The notes below the pieces were generated by a model that made no database searches, had not been told where the DNA came from, and saw only the letters and a program-made list of their open reading frames with translations. A stretch of DNA of 64,000 bases from an uncultured Bacteroidota bacterium (lineage in GTDB: Bacteria; Bacteroidota; Bacteroidia; 2-12-FULL-35-15), in NCBI GenBank assembly GCA_903847205.1, contig CAINDA010000035.1, forward strand, positions 248,001-312,000, read 5' to 3'. The position numbers were made by a program, and so were the translations under genes. This document shows, piece after piece, positions 36,479 to 46,224 of the stretch. Numbering within the stretch: position 1 is the first letter of the stretch; each line of letters starts with the position of its first letter.

Positions 36479-39361
36479 TTATTTCACTATGGATACTGTG
36501 CCTATATAATCATGCAGCTTATTAAACACATCAGTCAGCTCCACTTTCCACACATAAACATCAATCTGGGCGGCATCTTTCCCACCATTGGCTTTACCGT
36601 TCCATTTATCATTTAATTCATTTCCATGGAAAATCAAATTTCCCCATCTGTCGAATATCCACATCTCAAAGCCTGTAATGCCGACTCCGGAAGCAAAAAA
36701 ATCATCATTGATACCGTCGCCGTTTGGCGAAAATGAATTTGGTAAAAAGAAACTGAATTCAGGTTTGATAATAATGTTCTTTGATGTTGTATCATAACAC
36801 CCTTCTGCATTATGAACAATTAAAGTTACCATATAACTAGCGGCGGTTTCAGCCGGATAATCATGAACAGGATTTGATACAGCCGGAGACAGACTGGTAT
36901 TGTCGCCGAAATCCCAATGCCAGTAGCTTACATCGGATGATGATAGATTATTAAAAGTAATAACAGGATCAAGCACTGTTGCAGGATCAGGCGTATTTGT
37001 AAATGCAGCTGTCGGAATATTGAACACCTGAACCAAATGAACTTTTGTGAGCGAAGATGAACAGCCGTTATTTGAAACTGCAGTTAATTTAATATCATAT
37101 AAACCTGATACCGGAAAACAATGCGATGAATTTTCCGTGGTTACTGGAGCACTCCCGTCGCCGAAATTCCAATTCCAGCTGACAATTGTACTTCCCCCGC
37201 CGATACTGCTTCCGTCAGTAAAATTGGTGCAGAGTATAGGGCAGCCCTGAGAAACATCTGCAGAAAAACTAACTGCCGGACTTTCGTAAAAATGATAAAT
37301 CACATTTGATGAAGAAAATGTGCATGGTCCTGGAGGATCATTTGTTATTAAGGTTAAGGTTACCAAACCAGCGGTATACTCCGCTGCACTCGGTGTATAA
37401 ACAGCATTTAAAGCAGTGTTATCTGGTGAATAAGTTCCTGTTCCTCCTGTCCATGTTCCGCTGGCAGCTGAACCGCCTATCGAACCTGCAAGTGATATAT
37501 TCGAACCTGCACATACAAATTGCCCCGATCCTGCATTTGCAGTCGGAAAAGGATTTATTGTTATTACCACTTGATCGTCCGCCGGTGTACAAGAAGTATT
37601 TGGATTACTGCTTGTAAAAGTCAAGGTAACTGTTCCTGCTGTTTCTTCAGCTGCACTTGGTGTATAAACCGGCGTTGTATGCGTATTATCCGGATTGTAA
37701 GTTCCTGCACCGCCGGTCCATACTCCGCTGGTTGCCGAACCGCCGACACTGCCTGCTAAAGTTACAGTATTCCCAATGCAGATAGTTTGATCAGGCCCGG
37801 CGGAAACTATTGCCTGAGGGTTAATTAAAATAACCATTTGATCTATAGCAGGAGCACAGGCACCGTGATCATTTGCTGTTAAGGTTAATGTAATACTTCC
37901 CGCATCAATTTCAGCGGCACTGGGAGTGTAAATGCTGTTAAGAGTACTATCGTTTGGATTAAATGTGCCCGTGCCGCCGCTCCAGATTCCTACAACAGCT
38001 CCTCCGCCTACAGAACCAGCTAATAAAGCAGTACCTCCGCATATTGTTAAATCAATACCTGCATTAGAAGTTGGTAAGGGATCCACCTTTACTTTTACAG
38101 TATCTTTTATAGAACAGCTGCCAACTGCTGCTGTTAAAATATAATTTGTTGTAACTGGCGCTGATCCTCCATTTGTAAGTGTAACAGTTGGGTTTGATAT
38201 TGCCGCATTGCTTAATCCTGCTGAAGGTGTCCAGGAATAGGTGGTTCCGGTAACCGGAGGCATTCCGATGGAAGCACTTCCTCCTGTACAAATAGTTTTA
38301 TCAGGCCCGGCATTTAATGTTGGTGAATCTGAAATAAAAATTTTTGCAGTATCCATCGACGGGCATATTCCCGGCTGATACACTAAAAAAATACTTTCTG
38401 TTGGTTCCGTTATTCCATCAGCAATTGGAACAATTGTAAGTGTTGTGCAAGACTGCCCTGCCGGAATAGTAATGCTTGAGCCTATAGAATTATAATCTGT
38501 CCCATTAATTGCAGTACCGGCAATTGTAAAGGGAATTGTGACAGGAGAAGATGTGGAACCGGTTCTGCAGAATTGAAAGGCTCCATTTTGGCAGCCTTCT
38601 ATCGCGTTTTGAACTGTTGCTGTTGCAGATATTGGTGCCTGGCATTGCAGGCTGCCGGCTTCAATAAATACTCCCGAATCAAATAAACAATCGCCCACAT
38701 CTTCAATCACTATTTTTAAGTGATAGGTCTGGCATGGCTGCACAACAACCCACGCTGTTAGCTTTGTAGTGTATCCATCATACTCAATACTGGTTCCTGA
38801 GTTCGCAATGTAAAACTGTGAATTTGTGCCTGCATTAACATTGTCAATTGTTACCGGAGTTGAGGTTCCGGGTAATACCGCAATATTAGGCTGCCCTGTT
38901 ATTCCTGGACCGCTTACAAAAAAAGCAAAGGCATCGCTGACACCTTGATTCACGAATTCGGGATATTCTTCCGAACCGAACACATAATTAAATTTGAGAG
39001 TATCACATAGCGGTACTATATCGAATTCTAAAGCACACGCATCAAAGGAATTAGAGCTGCTGTTACCTATTAATGCATCCAATTGAGCGTCTCCGGGAGA
39101 ATTATTGCAGACTGTTGCATTTGCCAGATTTGCATTAGGTGAAACAATTGATGTGCTTCCATTGGTAAGAATAATTCCATTTGCCATTCCTATGCTCGAG
39201 GTTCCGTTAAAAGAACCGATTGCATTGGTTGGACAGTTGATCACCGCATTGCTGATACTTACCCCCTGCCCGGCAAGCAGCTGAGCTAATTGAAGTGCGG
39301 TTAGACCGTTATTAAATGATAGCTGGGCATGAGAGTATTTAATGCCTGAGAAAAAAAGCAT
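36479..39361 (-). CDS. Choice-of-anchor L protein with T9SS type B sorting domain, start displaced by A11 run
   Basis: 960 residues, with the same domain order as the 956-residue neighbour plus two extra 'GSVGG..WTGGAGTYNPD' modules. From 39361 only half a signal peptide is in frame. An ATG at 39401, in the same sequence context as the paralogue's start (TTAATTTG just upstream), is out of frame because of a run of eleven A (39367-39377; T on the coding strand). With ten, the product would begin MIKNYLKLFFFSAML and form a normal signal peptide. The gene is thus probably 36479-39401 with a one-base insertion. The body is intact, ending 'DYIGTVSIVK'. Confidence 0.85.
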   Translation of the reverse strand: MLFFSGIKYSHAQLSFNNGLTALQLAQLLAGQGVSISNAVINCPTNAIGSFNGTSSIGMANGIILTNGSTSIVSPNANLANATVCNNSPGDAQLDALIGNSSSNSFDACALEFDIVPLCDTLKFNYVFGSEEYPEFVNQGVSDAFAFFVSGPGITGQPNIAVLPGTSTPVTIDNVNAGTNSQFYIANSGTSIEYDGYTTKLTAWVVVQPCQTYHLKIVIEDVGDCLFDSGVFIEAGSLQCQAPISATATVQNAIEGCQNGAFQFCRTGSTSSPVTIPFTIAGTAINGTDYNSIGSSITIPAGQSCTTLTIVPIADGITEPTESIFLVYQPGICPSMDTAKIFISDSPTLNAGPDKTICTGGSASIGMPPVTGTTYSWTPSAGLSNAAISNPTVTLTNGGSAPVTTNYILTAAVGSCSIKDTVKVKVDPLPTSNAGIDLTICGGTALLAGSVGGGAVVGIWSGGTGTFNPNDSTLNSIYTPSAAEIDAGSITLTLTANDHGACAPAIDQMVILINPQAIVSAGPDQTICIGNTVTLAGSVGGSATSGVWTGGAGTYNPDNTHTTPVYTPSAAEETAGTVTLTFTSSNPNTSCTPADDQVVITINPFPTANAGSGQFVCAGSNISLAGSIGGSAASGTWTGGTGTYSPDNTALNAVYTPSAAEYTAGLVTLTLITNDPPGPCTFSSSNVIYHFYESPAVSFSADVSQGCPILCTNFTDGSSIGGGSTIVSWNWNFGDGSAPVTTENSSHCFPVSGLYDIKLTAVSNNGCSSSLTKVHLVQVFNIPTAAFTNTPDPATVLDPVITFNNLSSSDVSYWHWDFGDNTSLSPAVSNPVHDYPAETAASYMVTLIVHNAEGCYDTTSKNIIIKPEFSFFLPNSFSPNGDGINDDFFASGVGITGFEMWIFDRWGNLIFHGNELNDKWNGKANGGKDAAQIDVYVWKVELTDVFNKLHDYIGTVSIVK

Positions 39362-39531
39362 TGCAGAAAAAAAAAAATAGTTTTAAATAATTTTTAATCA
39401 TACACAAATTAAAATAAGTCTGGAATAAAAAATATTTTTTGCGATTATTTTTTTCACCTTTTAAGAATCGTCTCTCCCCCGTTTCAGGAATAAATCCTTA
39501 AGGGTGAAAGAGGAGATTAAAAGCTGAGGAA

Positions 39532-42500
39532 CTATTTGACTAGCGTTACAGTGCCTATATAGTTGTGCGTTTTAAAGAAAACATCAGTAAGAGTTACCTT
39601 CCAAACATACACATCAATTTGGGCAATTTCTTCGCCGTCATTTGCAATACCGTCCCATTTAGCGGTTAATTCCTTGCCTCGGAAAATCATATTTCCCCAG
39701 CGGTCAAATATTCTTAAGTCATAATTTAATATCCCGATCCCTGTTCCAAAGAAATAATCATTAACACCGTCTCCATTTGGTGTAAAAGCATTCGGGATAT
39801 AAAAAGAAAATGCCGGTCCGATCAAAATTGTGTGCGAAATAGTGTCGTAACAGCCATCCGCATTATGAACAATTAATGTGGCAATAAAACTCCCTAATGT
39901 GTCATGCGGATAAGTATGAACAGGACTTGGATTGCTGGGTGATGTTGTAACACCGTCTCCAAAATTCCAAAACCAATAATTTACATCAGATGAGGACTGG
40001 TTATTTAAAGTAACAATCGGGTCAAGTACTGAAGCAGGACTCGGATCCGGATTAAACTGAGCAACCGGCACTAAGAAAACATGAATTAAATGTACCAGAG
40101 TTAAGGATGATGAACAGCCATGATCAGTAGTTTCGGTTAAGGTAACATCATAGTAATTTGAAATGGAATAACAATGAGTTGGATTCTGAGTATATGAAAC
40201 AGGGCTGCCATCGCCAAAATCCCAAACCGTAGAAATAATATTGCTGCCACCGGTAATTGAAGATAAATCAGTAAAATTAGCACAATGGAGCGGAGGGCAT
40301 CCAGTGGGATTGGCTACTGAAAAATTTATTGTCGGAATATTATAAAAATAAAATATAACATTAGATGTAGCGAATGTACATGGCCCGGCTGGATCATTTG
40401 TTGTCAGCGTTAATATTACTGAATCGGCTGCATACTCAGCAGCACTTGGAGTGTAAACAGCATTTAAGGCAGTATTTGATGGTGCAAAAGTTCCTGCTCC
40501 GCCCGACCATGTTCCGCTTGTTGCCGAACCGCCTAACGAACCTGCAAGTGTGATTGTTGAACCGGCGCAGACATGCTGGGAAGACCCTGCATTTACAGTT
40601 GCCACAGCATTTACTATAACGTTAACATCAGCCGAAGATTGGCAGCCAGTGGCTGTTGATGTTGTTGTTACAGTATAGGTTGTTGTTATAGGTGCAGAAG
40701 GTCCAGGATTTACCAAAGAAACTGTTGGGTTGGAAATTGTAGTACTGCTTGTTATGCCTGTTGTCGGAAGCCATACATAAGTGTATCCTGCAACAGTTGC
40801 GGCTCCAATTGTTCCAGAACCGGTTGAACACAGCATTAAATCAGGGCCTGCATCCGAAACTGGCGACTGGTTTACTGTAACAGTTACCGGATTAATATCA
40901 GTACATCCGCCTGCTCCTGTCACTTTTATATAATATGTACCGCTGGCCGCTACTGCAGCAGGTGATGCCAGCGGTGTTGTTGCAGCTGCATCTGTCCAAT
41001 AACTAAATGTCCCGCCTCCTGTGCTGCCGGCTGTAACAGCTGGGGCTGTTAAATTAACAGTGCCCGGGCTGCAGACTGCTGCAGGATTCGTTATTGTTAA
41101 AACTGGTATGGGATTTACAGTAACCACAACCTGATCAGTAGATGTACAAGAGTTAAGGGATACAGTGAGTGTATAAGTTGTAACAATAGGAACAGCCGTA
41201 TTATTCACAGTGGTTATATCCGGATCCGAAATACTCGCACTGCTTAATCCGGTTGCAGGAAGCCATGCATAAGAATAACCTGTAACCGCTGCTGTTGCTC
41301 CTATATTTGCCACAGTACCAGTGCAGATGTTTATATCGAGTCCGGCATCAGCAACAGGTATAGGAGTTACATTTATTACTTCAGTTGCAAGCGCCGGGCA
41401 TGCGCCCGCAGCCATGGTATATGTTACAGTATCAAATCCGACAACTGAAAGAGAAGGGGTAAAAGTTCCCAAGGAAGCATCTGTAATTCCAATACCGCTC
41501 CAGGTGCCTCCGGGAGTATTCGCAGTAAGATTTAAAGGGGCAGCATTAGCACAAAACGGACCTGCAGGAGTTAAAACAGGCTGTGCCGGCGGATTAACCG
41601 TTACGTTTATTGTTGTATCGGCATTACAGGCACCCCAGGCTATTATTAACGTTACAGGGAATGTGCCCGCAGTTGGGAAAGTATGCGTTGGATTTTGAAT
41701 AGAATCGTCAGGAATACCATCATTATTAAAATCCCATTTCCAGCCGGTAATGCTCCCTACAGGGGTTGAAATGTCGGTAAATTGCATAGGTACCCCATGA
41801 CAGACAGTTGTATTTGTAAATTTAGCAACAGGTAAATTTGGATTTGAACCAATGGTAATATAAAGAGTTGTCTGGCAGGTAGGGCCTGCAACTGAAGTAA
41901 TAACTACTTTATATGTTCCTGCTTGAGTAACTGTTGCAGTCTGTAAGGTATCTATTCCGGTAATTCCAACAGTACCTCCTGTAGCGGAATCGGACCAAAC
42001 ATAGGACGCACCCCCGGGAGGCGCCGTTAAAGTAACTGAATGACCTCCGCACACATTCGGCGATGAGGAAACAATATCGAGAGGTTCGCAGGCACAATCA
42101 ATATATCCATAACCAAAATGACCGCCTGGAACACAGTCTGAGGTCGTAAATTCAACAGTAATACAGGTACCAATATAATTCTGCAATGGAACAAAAACAG
42201 TTGTCCATGGGCGATACCAGATATCACTGCTGGAGGTTGTTTCAATAAATCCGCTGAACGGAGCTTTTGCCATTACAAAGTATTCTCCGCAAGGGACAAC
42301 GTTACCGCCTGCATCGCGTATTTTAACCCTGAAATAGGGGCGCTCAGGATCTGTGTGCCCGCTGCCGGGATCATGAAGTACAACAGCATACCTATAGGTA
42401 AAATTGGCATTATTGGCTGAAACTGTAAATGAAATACTTGCACGCGCAGCGCCCCAGGAACTTCCACCCCAGGAATTTAAATCTCCTAACCGAAGCGCAT

Positions 42501-43209
42501 TATTTCCTCCGCCAGGCGGAACCACCGGCAGAATTGTTCCTCCTATTGTTGGATCAAAACCTCCTGCGGTTGTAATCAAATCCTGATTCGGATTAGAACA
42601 CCACATGCAGGGAGCAACATTAAATCCAGATGTTAAATTCCCGGGATCTGTGCCTATGCTTGGATCTCCGGACCAATAATCCCAGAAAGTACTTCCAGAT
42701 TCAAAACCCGGATTTGAACATGGAGAACCGCAGTTCTGCGGATTTGGATTCGTGTTTATCGGACCTCTTTTATTGTTCTGCGATTGTATAATTTCCTCCC
42801 TGTTTTTTTGAAAATCAGTAAAGTATTTTTGGTAGGATGGCTGTAAGGATGCAAAATACAGTTTTACGTTCTCCACATTTGCGATTTCGCCTTTGCCAAC
42901 TCTAAAGGCAAGCTCATCAAAATCTTTTTTCAAATGCCGGCTGATGTAATTTTTGAAATACTGCATATCAGCCATATTACCATCGGAGGTCATAACTACG
43001 AAATTTAAAAAGCTCTGAAAATCAGCCTTTTCAAGCAATACAGCAGTTTTATTTTTGTAAGATACCCATAGATTCTCGGGTATCCCGTATGAATTATTTA
43101 ATTGCGGGATTTCATTTTTTTGAGTCTGTGAAAAACCAGAAAAGACAATGGAAATCAATAGTGCGGAGAGAAATATTTTTAATCTGGGGGACGTAGATGT
43201 GCTGATCAT
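39532..43209 (-). CDS. PKD/Ig-like surface protein with T9SS type B sorting domain
   Basis: 1225 residues. Signal peptide about 1-27; a helical N-terminal domain (30-150) not shared with the neighbours; a jelly-roll-like module from 'CSNPGFESGSTFWDYWSGD' to 'GYGYIDCACEPL' (160-375); Ig-like and PKD units ('GWKWDFNNDGIPD', 'VWDFGDGSPVSY', 'WFWNFGDGVTT'); and a type B C-terminal domain ('FYIPNAFTPNGDGVNDYFF', 'IFDRWGNMIFRG', 'NYIGTVTLVK'). The last ~330 residues match the two downstream genes, so the three arose by duplication of a shared 3' part behind different N-terminal domains. Confidence 0.9.
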   Translation of the reverse strand: MISTSTSPRLKIFLSALLISIVFSGFSQTQKNEIPQLNNSYGIPENLWVSYKNKTAVLLEKADFQSFLNFVVMTSDGNMADMQYFKNYISRHLKKDFDELAFRVGKGEIANVENVKLYFASLQPSYQKYFTDFQKNREEIIQSQNNKRGPINTNPNPQNCGSPCSNPGFESGSTFWDYWSGDPSIGTDPGNLTSGFNVAPCMWCSNPNQDLITTAGGFDPTIGGTILPVVPPGGGNNALRLGDLNSWGGSSWGAARASISFTVSANNANFTYRYAVVLHDPGSGHTDPERPYFRVKIRDAGGNVVPCGEYFVMAKAPFSGFIETTSSSDIWYRPWTTVFVPLQNYIGTCITVEFTTSDCVPGGHFGYGYIDCACEPLDIVSSSPNVCGGHSVTLTAPPGGASYVWSDSATGGTVGITGIDTLQTATVTQAGTYKVVITSVAGPTCQTTLYITIGSNPNLPVAKFTNTTVCHGVPMQFTDISTPVGSITGWKWDFNNDGIPDDSIQNPTHTFPTAGTFPVTLIIAWGACNADTTINVTVNPPAQPVLTPAGPFCANAAPLNLTANTPGGTWSGIGITDASLGTFTPSLSVVGFDTVTYTMAAGACPALATEVINVTPIPVADAGLDINICTGTVANIGATAAVTGYSYAWLPATGLSSASISDPDITTVNNTAVPIVTTYTLTVSLNSCTSTDQVVVTVNPIPVLTITNPAAVCSPGTVNLTAPAVTAGSTGGGTFSYWTDAAATTPLASPAAVAASGTYYIKVTGAGGCTDINPVTVTVNQSPVSDAGPDLMLCSTGSGTIGAATVAGYTYVWLPTTGITSSTTISNPTVSLVNPGPSAPITTTYTVTTTSTATGCQSSADVNVIVNAVATVNAGSSQHVCAGSTITLAGSLGGSATSGTWSGGAGTFAPSNTALNAVYTPSAAEYAADSVILTLTTNDPAGPCTFATSNVIFYFYNIPTINFSVANPTGCPPLHCANFTDLSSITGGSNIISTVWDFGDGSPVSYTQNPTHCYSISNYYDVTLTETTDHGCSSSLTLVHLIHVFLVPVAQFNPDPSPASVLDPIVTLNNQSSSDVNYWFWNFGDGVTTSPSNPSPVHTYPHDTLGSFIATLIVHNADGCYDTISHTILIGPAFSFYIPNAFTPNGDGVNDYFFGTGIGILNYDLRIFDRWGNMIFRGKELTAKWDGIANDGEEIAQIDVYVWKVTLTDVFFKTHNYIGTVTLVK

Positions 43210-43465
43210 ATTTGTAATTTTTTTTTAAGCGGTTACGAATCTATTATTTTATATTGATAAATCAAATTATTCAGAGTGTATTTTCACAGTATTTTCGGCT
43301 GATTCACAATAAAGATTCATGAGAAAGTTAAAAGGTTGCATTTTTGTCCATAAAGTTATTAACAAGTGGGGAAATCGAATTGAAAGGAAGAGAAATTCTC
43401 AGGAAATTAGGAGGTCAGGCGCAAAGAAAGCCTAAAGAATTAATTACTGAAATTCAAGATTATAG

Positions 43466-44368
43466 TTAAACCCAGTTAATCCCTTTTTTCAATAGAGAAA
43501 GAGTTTTTTCTTCTGGACTATTCGGCAATGGAAGGTAATTATACTGCCAGCCGGCGGTTTGGGGCAGACTCATCAAAATAGACTCAATTCTGCCATTTGT
43601 TTCCAAACCGAATTTGGTTCCTTTATCATACACCAAATTAAATTCTACATACCGCCCTCTTCGCAGCAACTGCCATTTTTTATTTTCCTCAGTGTAAGAT
43701 TTGTTTTTGTTTTTATTCATTAATGCAGTATAAACAGGAGCAAATGAACTGCCGATTTCCTGAATGAATGAAAACAATTGCTGTTTGTTATGAGCCGGAG
43801 ACCGAGTTAATTTATCAAAAAAAATCCCTCCAATTCCCCTGGTTTCTTTCCGATGGGTTATAAAAAAATAATCATCAGCCCATTTTTTAAAATCAGGATA
43901 GAAGCTAGAGTTATGTTTGCCGCATGCAGTTTTTAATGATGTATGAAAAAAAACGGCATCCTCTTCATCAGCATAATGGGGTGTTAAATCAATGCCTCCG
44001 CCGAACCACCAAACGCCGTTACTCATTTCGAAATACCGCACATTCATGTGAATGATCGGCACCATGGGGTTAACGGGATGTATTACAATAGATACCCCTG
44101 CAGCATAAAATGTAAATTTTTCTTTTTTTGAAACTGGATTTTCTTTGGTTATAAAATCAGGAGCCTCGCCGTGAACCGCAGAAAAATTCACACCGCCTTT
44201 TTCGATAACTGCTCCGTTTTGCAGGATACGTGTTCTCCCGCCTCCGCCTTCTTCACGTGTCCATTTATCTTCTTCAAATTTCCCGCTGCCGTCTTCCAGC
44301 TCTAATTCTTTGCAGATAGAATCCTGCAAAGATTTAAACCATTCAGTAATTATTTCTTTTGAAGGCAT
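43466..44368 (-). CDS. hemF: Aerobic coproporphyrinogen III oxidase
   Basis: 300 residues, normal length. Oxidatively decarboxylates coproporphyrinogen III to protoporphyrinogen IX using oxygen, in heme synthesis. Family motifs are all present: 'GGGGRTRILQNGAVIEKGG', 'VPIIHMNVRYFE', 'WWFGGGIDLTPHY', 'KETRGIGGIFFDKL' and 'GRYVEFNLVYDKGTKFGL'. Cytoplasmic. It implies aerobic growth. It follows the LysM protein gene on the same strand with a 62-base gap. Confidence 0.96.
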   Translation of the reverse strand: MPSKEIITEWFKSLQDSICKELELEDGSGKFEEDKWTREEGGGGRTRILQNGAVIEKGGVNFSAVHGEAPDFITKENPVSKKEKFTFYAAGVSIVIHPVNPMVPIIHMNVRYFEMSNGVWWFGGGIDLTPHYADEEDAVFFHTSLKTACGKHNSSFYPDFKKWADDYFFITHRKETRGIGGIFFDKLTRSPAHNKQQLFSFIQEIGSSFAPVYTALMNKNKNKSYTEENKKWQLLRRGRYVEFNLVYDKGTKFGLETNGRIESILMSLPQTAGWQYNYLPLPNSPEEKTLSLLKKGINWV

Positions 44369-44430
44369 TGTTTTTATGGAGGATTAAGTAAAAGAGGAAA
44401 TCAGGAAAACAATTAAACAATTGTAGATTG

Positions 44431-46170
44431 TTAATTGGCTTTCACCAATTTATAATCCTGAAATTTCAGAATGTAAACAAATTTATTTTCGAAGCCGCTG
44501 TCGAGCGGGTATTGCATAAAATGAAAGTTAGTTTCAATGCCTTGATATTTATTCTCAACAATGTTTCCTAAAAAACCGCTGCCGTATTTCTGCAAAGAAG
44601 AAAGAAAATAGCATGTTATATCAAACCCTTGGTAAGCAAACATTTCAGGCTCTGTTTTAAATTTTTCGCGGTAATTTTTAATGAAGTTTTGTGTTGCGGC
44701 ATTTTGATAATCAATATAATTATTTGAAGGAATATGCAGTGAAAGATTATTCAAATAATCAAAATCCAGATTGTCAAAGCTGATCCATGTCTGCAGGCCG
44801 AATAACACTATTTTATATTTACTTTTCAGAGTATTTAATTTACTTATAAATTCGGTAACATAGGATTGATTATTAGACGGCAATGCAATTACATTGATTT
44901 TAGCTGAATTAAGCATGCCTTCTATAGCACCTAAACTCTTCACAACTTTTATTGAATCGGCAGCTTTGTACCCTGCTTTTAACAGGGATCTATTGGCTGT
45001 ATTTTTAAAAGCATTATAAAACGACACTTCTTTTAAATTTCCATTATTGACAATAATAATATTCTGGGTTTTGAATGAATCTATTGCAAAATGTGCCATC
45101 TGCTCTACCTGCATTGTGCTTGAAGGTAAAACTTTGCAGACAAAAAGATTGTCAAACAAAATTTTATTAATCTGGGTAAAAGGGGATACAATTGCAATTG
45201 AATGATCTTTTGCAAATTTAGCAACCGGCATAAAGCTTGAACCGTAAAGCGGACCGATCATCAAATCCATTTTTTTTAATTCAGGCTTTTTTAAAATGTT
45301 TACTATGCTTAATGAATCGCTGTCGTCAATATCAAAAACAAAAATTTTAGCATTTAATTTTTGCTTTTTAAGGGAATCAATTGCTAATAAAGCTCCTTCG
45401 TAAAATTGAAGAGCAACGGTAGTTTTATTTGGCAGCTGTGCATCGCCTTTAATAATTTTGTCAGCATCTATTGCGAGCGCTTCTGATGCATGAAAAGGAA
45501 GGAAGAAAGCAATATTATATTCTGCTTTTAATTTACCCGAATAGGCTGTGACTGATGTTGATTGATTTACGGCAGCTTCAAACTTCGCAATAGAATCGGC
45601 AGCTAAAAACGTTTTTTTCTCTATGGGGCCTAAAACAGGTTTTGATGCAGCTGAAGTTTCTTTCTTTGGTTTTGACGATGGTATCTTCACGGTCTGCCCT
45701 ACTTTCAACCCGTCTTTCAATTCGGGATTCAGCGTTGTGAGGCTTTCAACCGAAGTTTCATATTGTTTTGAAAGAGAATATAAAGTCTGCCCGTGTTCTA
45801 CTTTATGAAGTATATAATTAGAAGAATTAGGATCTGCAGCAGCCTGTTCAATTTTCTTTGCTTTTTTTATCGGTATCTTTAATACCTCTCCGGGTTTTAT
45901 TCCATCAATAGCCTCAGGATTTTCAATCACAATATCGTTTAAACTCAATCCGTAACATTTTGCTATTGCGAAAAGAGTCTGCCCCTTCTCAACTGTATGC
46001 ATTAAAAATTTCACTCCTCCGATAACGGATGAAACCTGGCTTTTAGTGATTTCTACTGAAGTTTTTTCCTGAGAATAAGATGCCGCAGTATTAAGTACAA
46101 AGTATAAAGTACAAAGCATTATGTACGATATATAAAGAGCTGCTGAATGTTTTTTTTTATTTAATTTCAT
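44431..46170 (-). CDS. LysM + periplasmic binding-protein-like fusion
   Basis: 579 residues from the ATG at 46170. An upstream in-frame ATG at 46233 would overlap guaA and add a repeat-encoded tail. Signal peptide about 1-35. Two LysM domains (near 45-95 and 110-155), each with 'VExGQTLxxxxKxYxxSxxxLxxxNPExxxGxKxGxxxKIP', then a type 1 periplasmic binding-protein-like domain (about 215-575: 'YNIAFFLPF', 'IGPLYGSSFMPVAKFAKDHSIAIVSPF', 'YQGFDITCYFL', quoted in part). LysM binds peptidoglycan, so the protein probably sits in the periplasm on the wall. The signal-peptide region (46085-46170) is built from AAGTATAAAGTACAAAG-type repeat words. Confidence 0.82.
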   Translation of the reverse strand: MKLNKKKHSAALYISYIMLCTLYFVLNTAASYSQEKTSVEITKSQVSSVIGGVKFLMHTVEKGQTLFAIAKCYGLSLNDIVIENPEAIDGIKPGEVLKIPIKKAKKIEQAAADPNSSNYILHKVEHGQTLYSLSKQYETSVESLTTLNPELKDGLKVGQTVKIPSSKPKKETSAASKPVLGPIEKKTFLAADSIAKFEAAVNQSTSVTAYSGKLKAEYNIAFFLPFHASEALAIDADKIIKGDAQLPNKTTVALQFYEGALLAIDSLKKQKLNAKIFVFDIDDSDSLSIVNILKKPELKKMDLMIGPLYGSSFMPVAKFAKDHSIAIVSPFTQINKILFDNLFVCKVLPSSTMQVEQMAHFAIDSFKTQNIIIVNNGNLKEVSFYNAFKNTANRSLLKAGYKAADSIKVVKSLGAIEGMLNSAKINVIALPSNNQSYVTEFISKLNTLKSKYKIVLFGLQTWISFDNLDFDYLNNLSLHIPSNNYIDYQNAATQNFIKNYREKFKTEPEMFAYQGFDITCYFLSSLQKYGSGFLGNIVENKYQGIETNFHFMQYPLDSGFENKFVYILKFQDYKLVKAN

Positions 46171-46224
46171 TTTATATTTAATAAAGTAAAGAGTGTAAAC
46201 TCTATACTTAATACTTAATACTTT
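46085..46224. repeat. AAGTATAAAGTACAAAG / TACTTAATACTTAATACTT inverted word repeat
   Basis: Words AGTATTAAGTACAAAGTATA and AAAGTACAAAG (46087-46116) face the complementary words TATACTTAATACTTAATACT (46202-46221). The first set codes for the signal peptide of the LysM protein; the second lies between that gene and the end of guaA. Confidence 0.65.
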
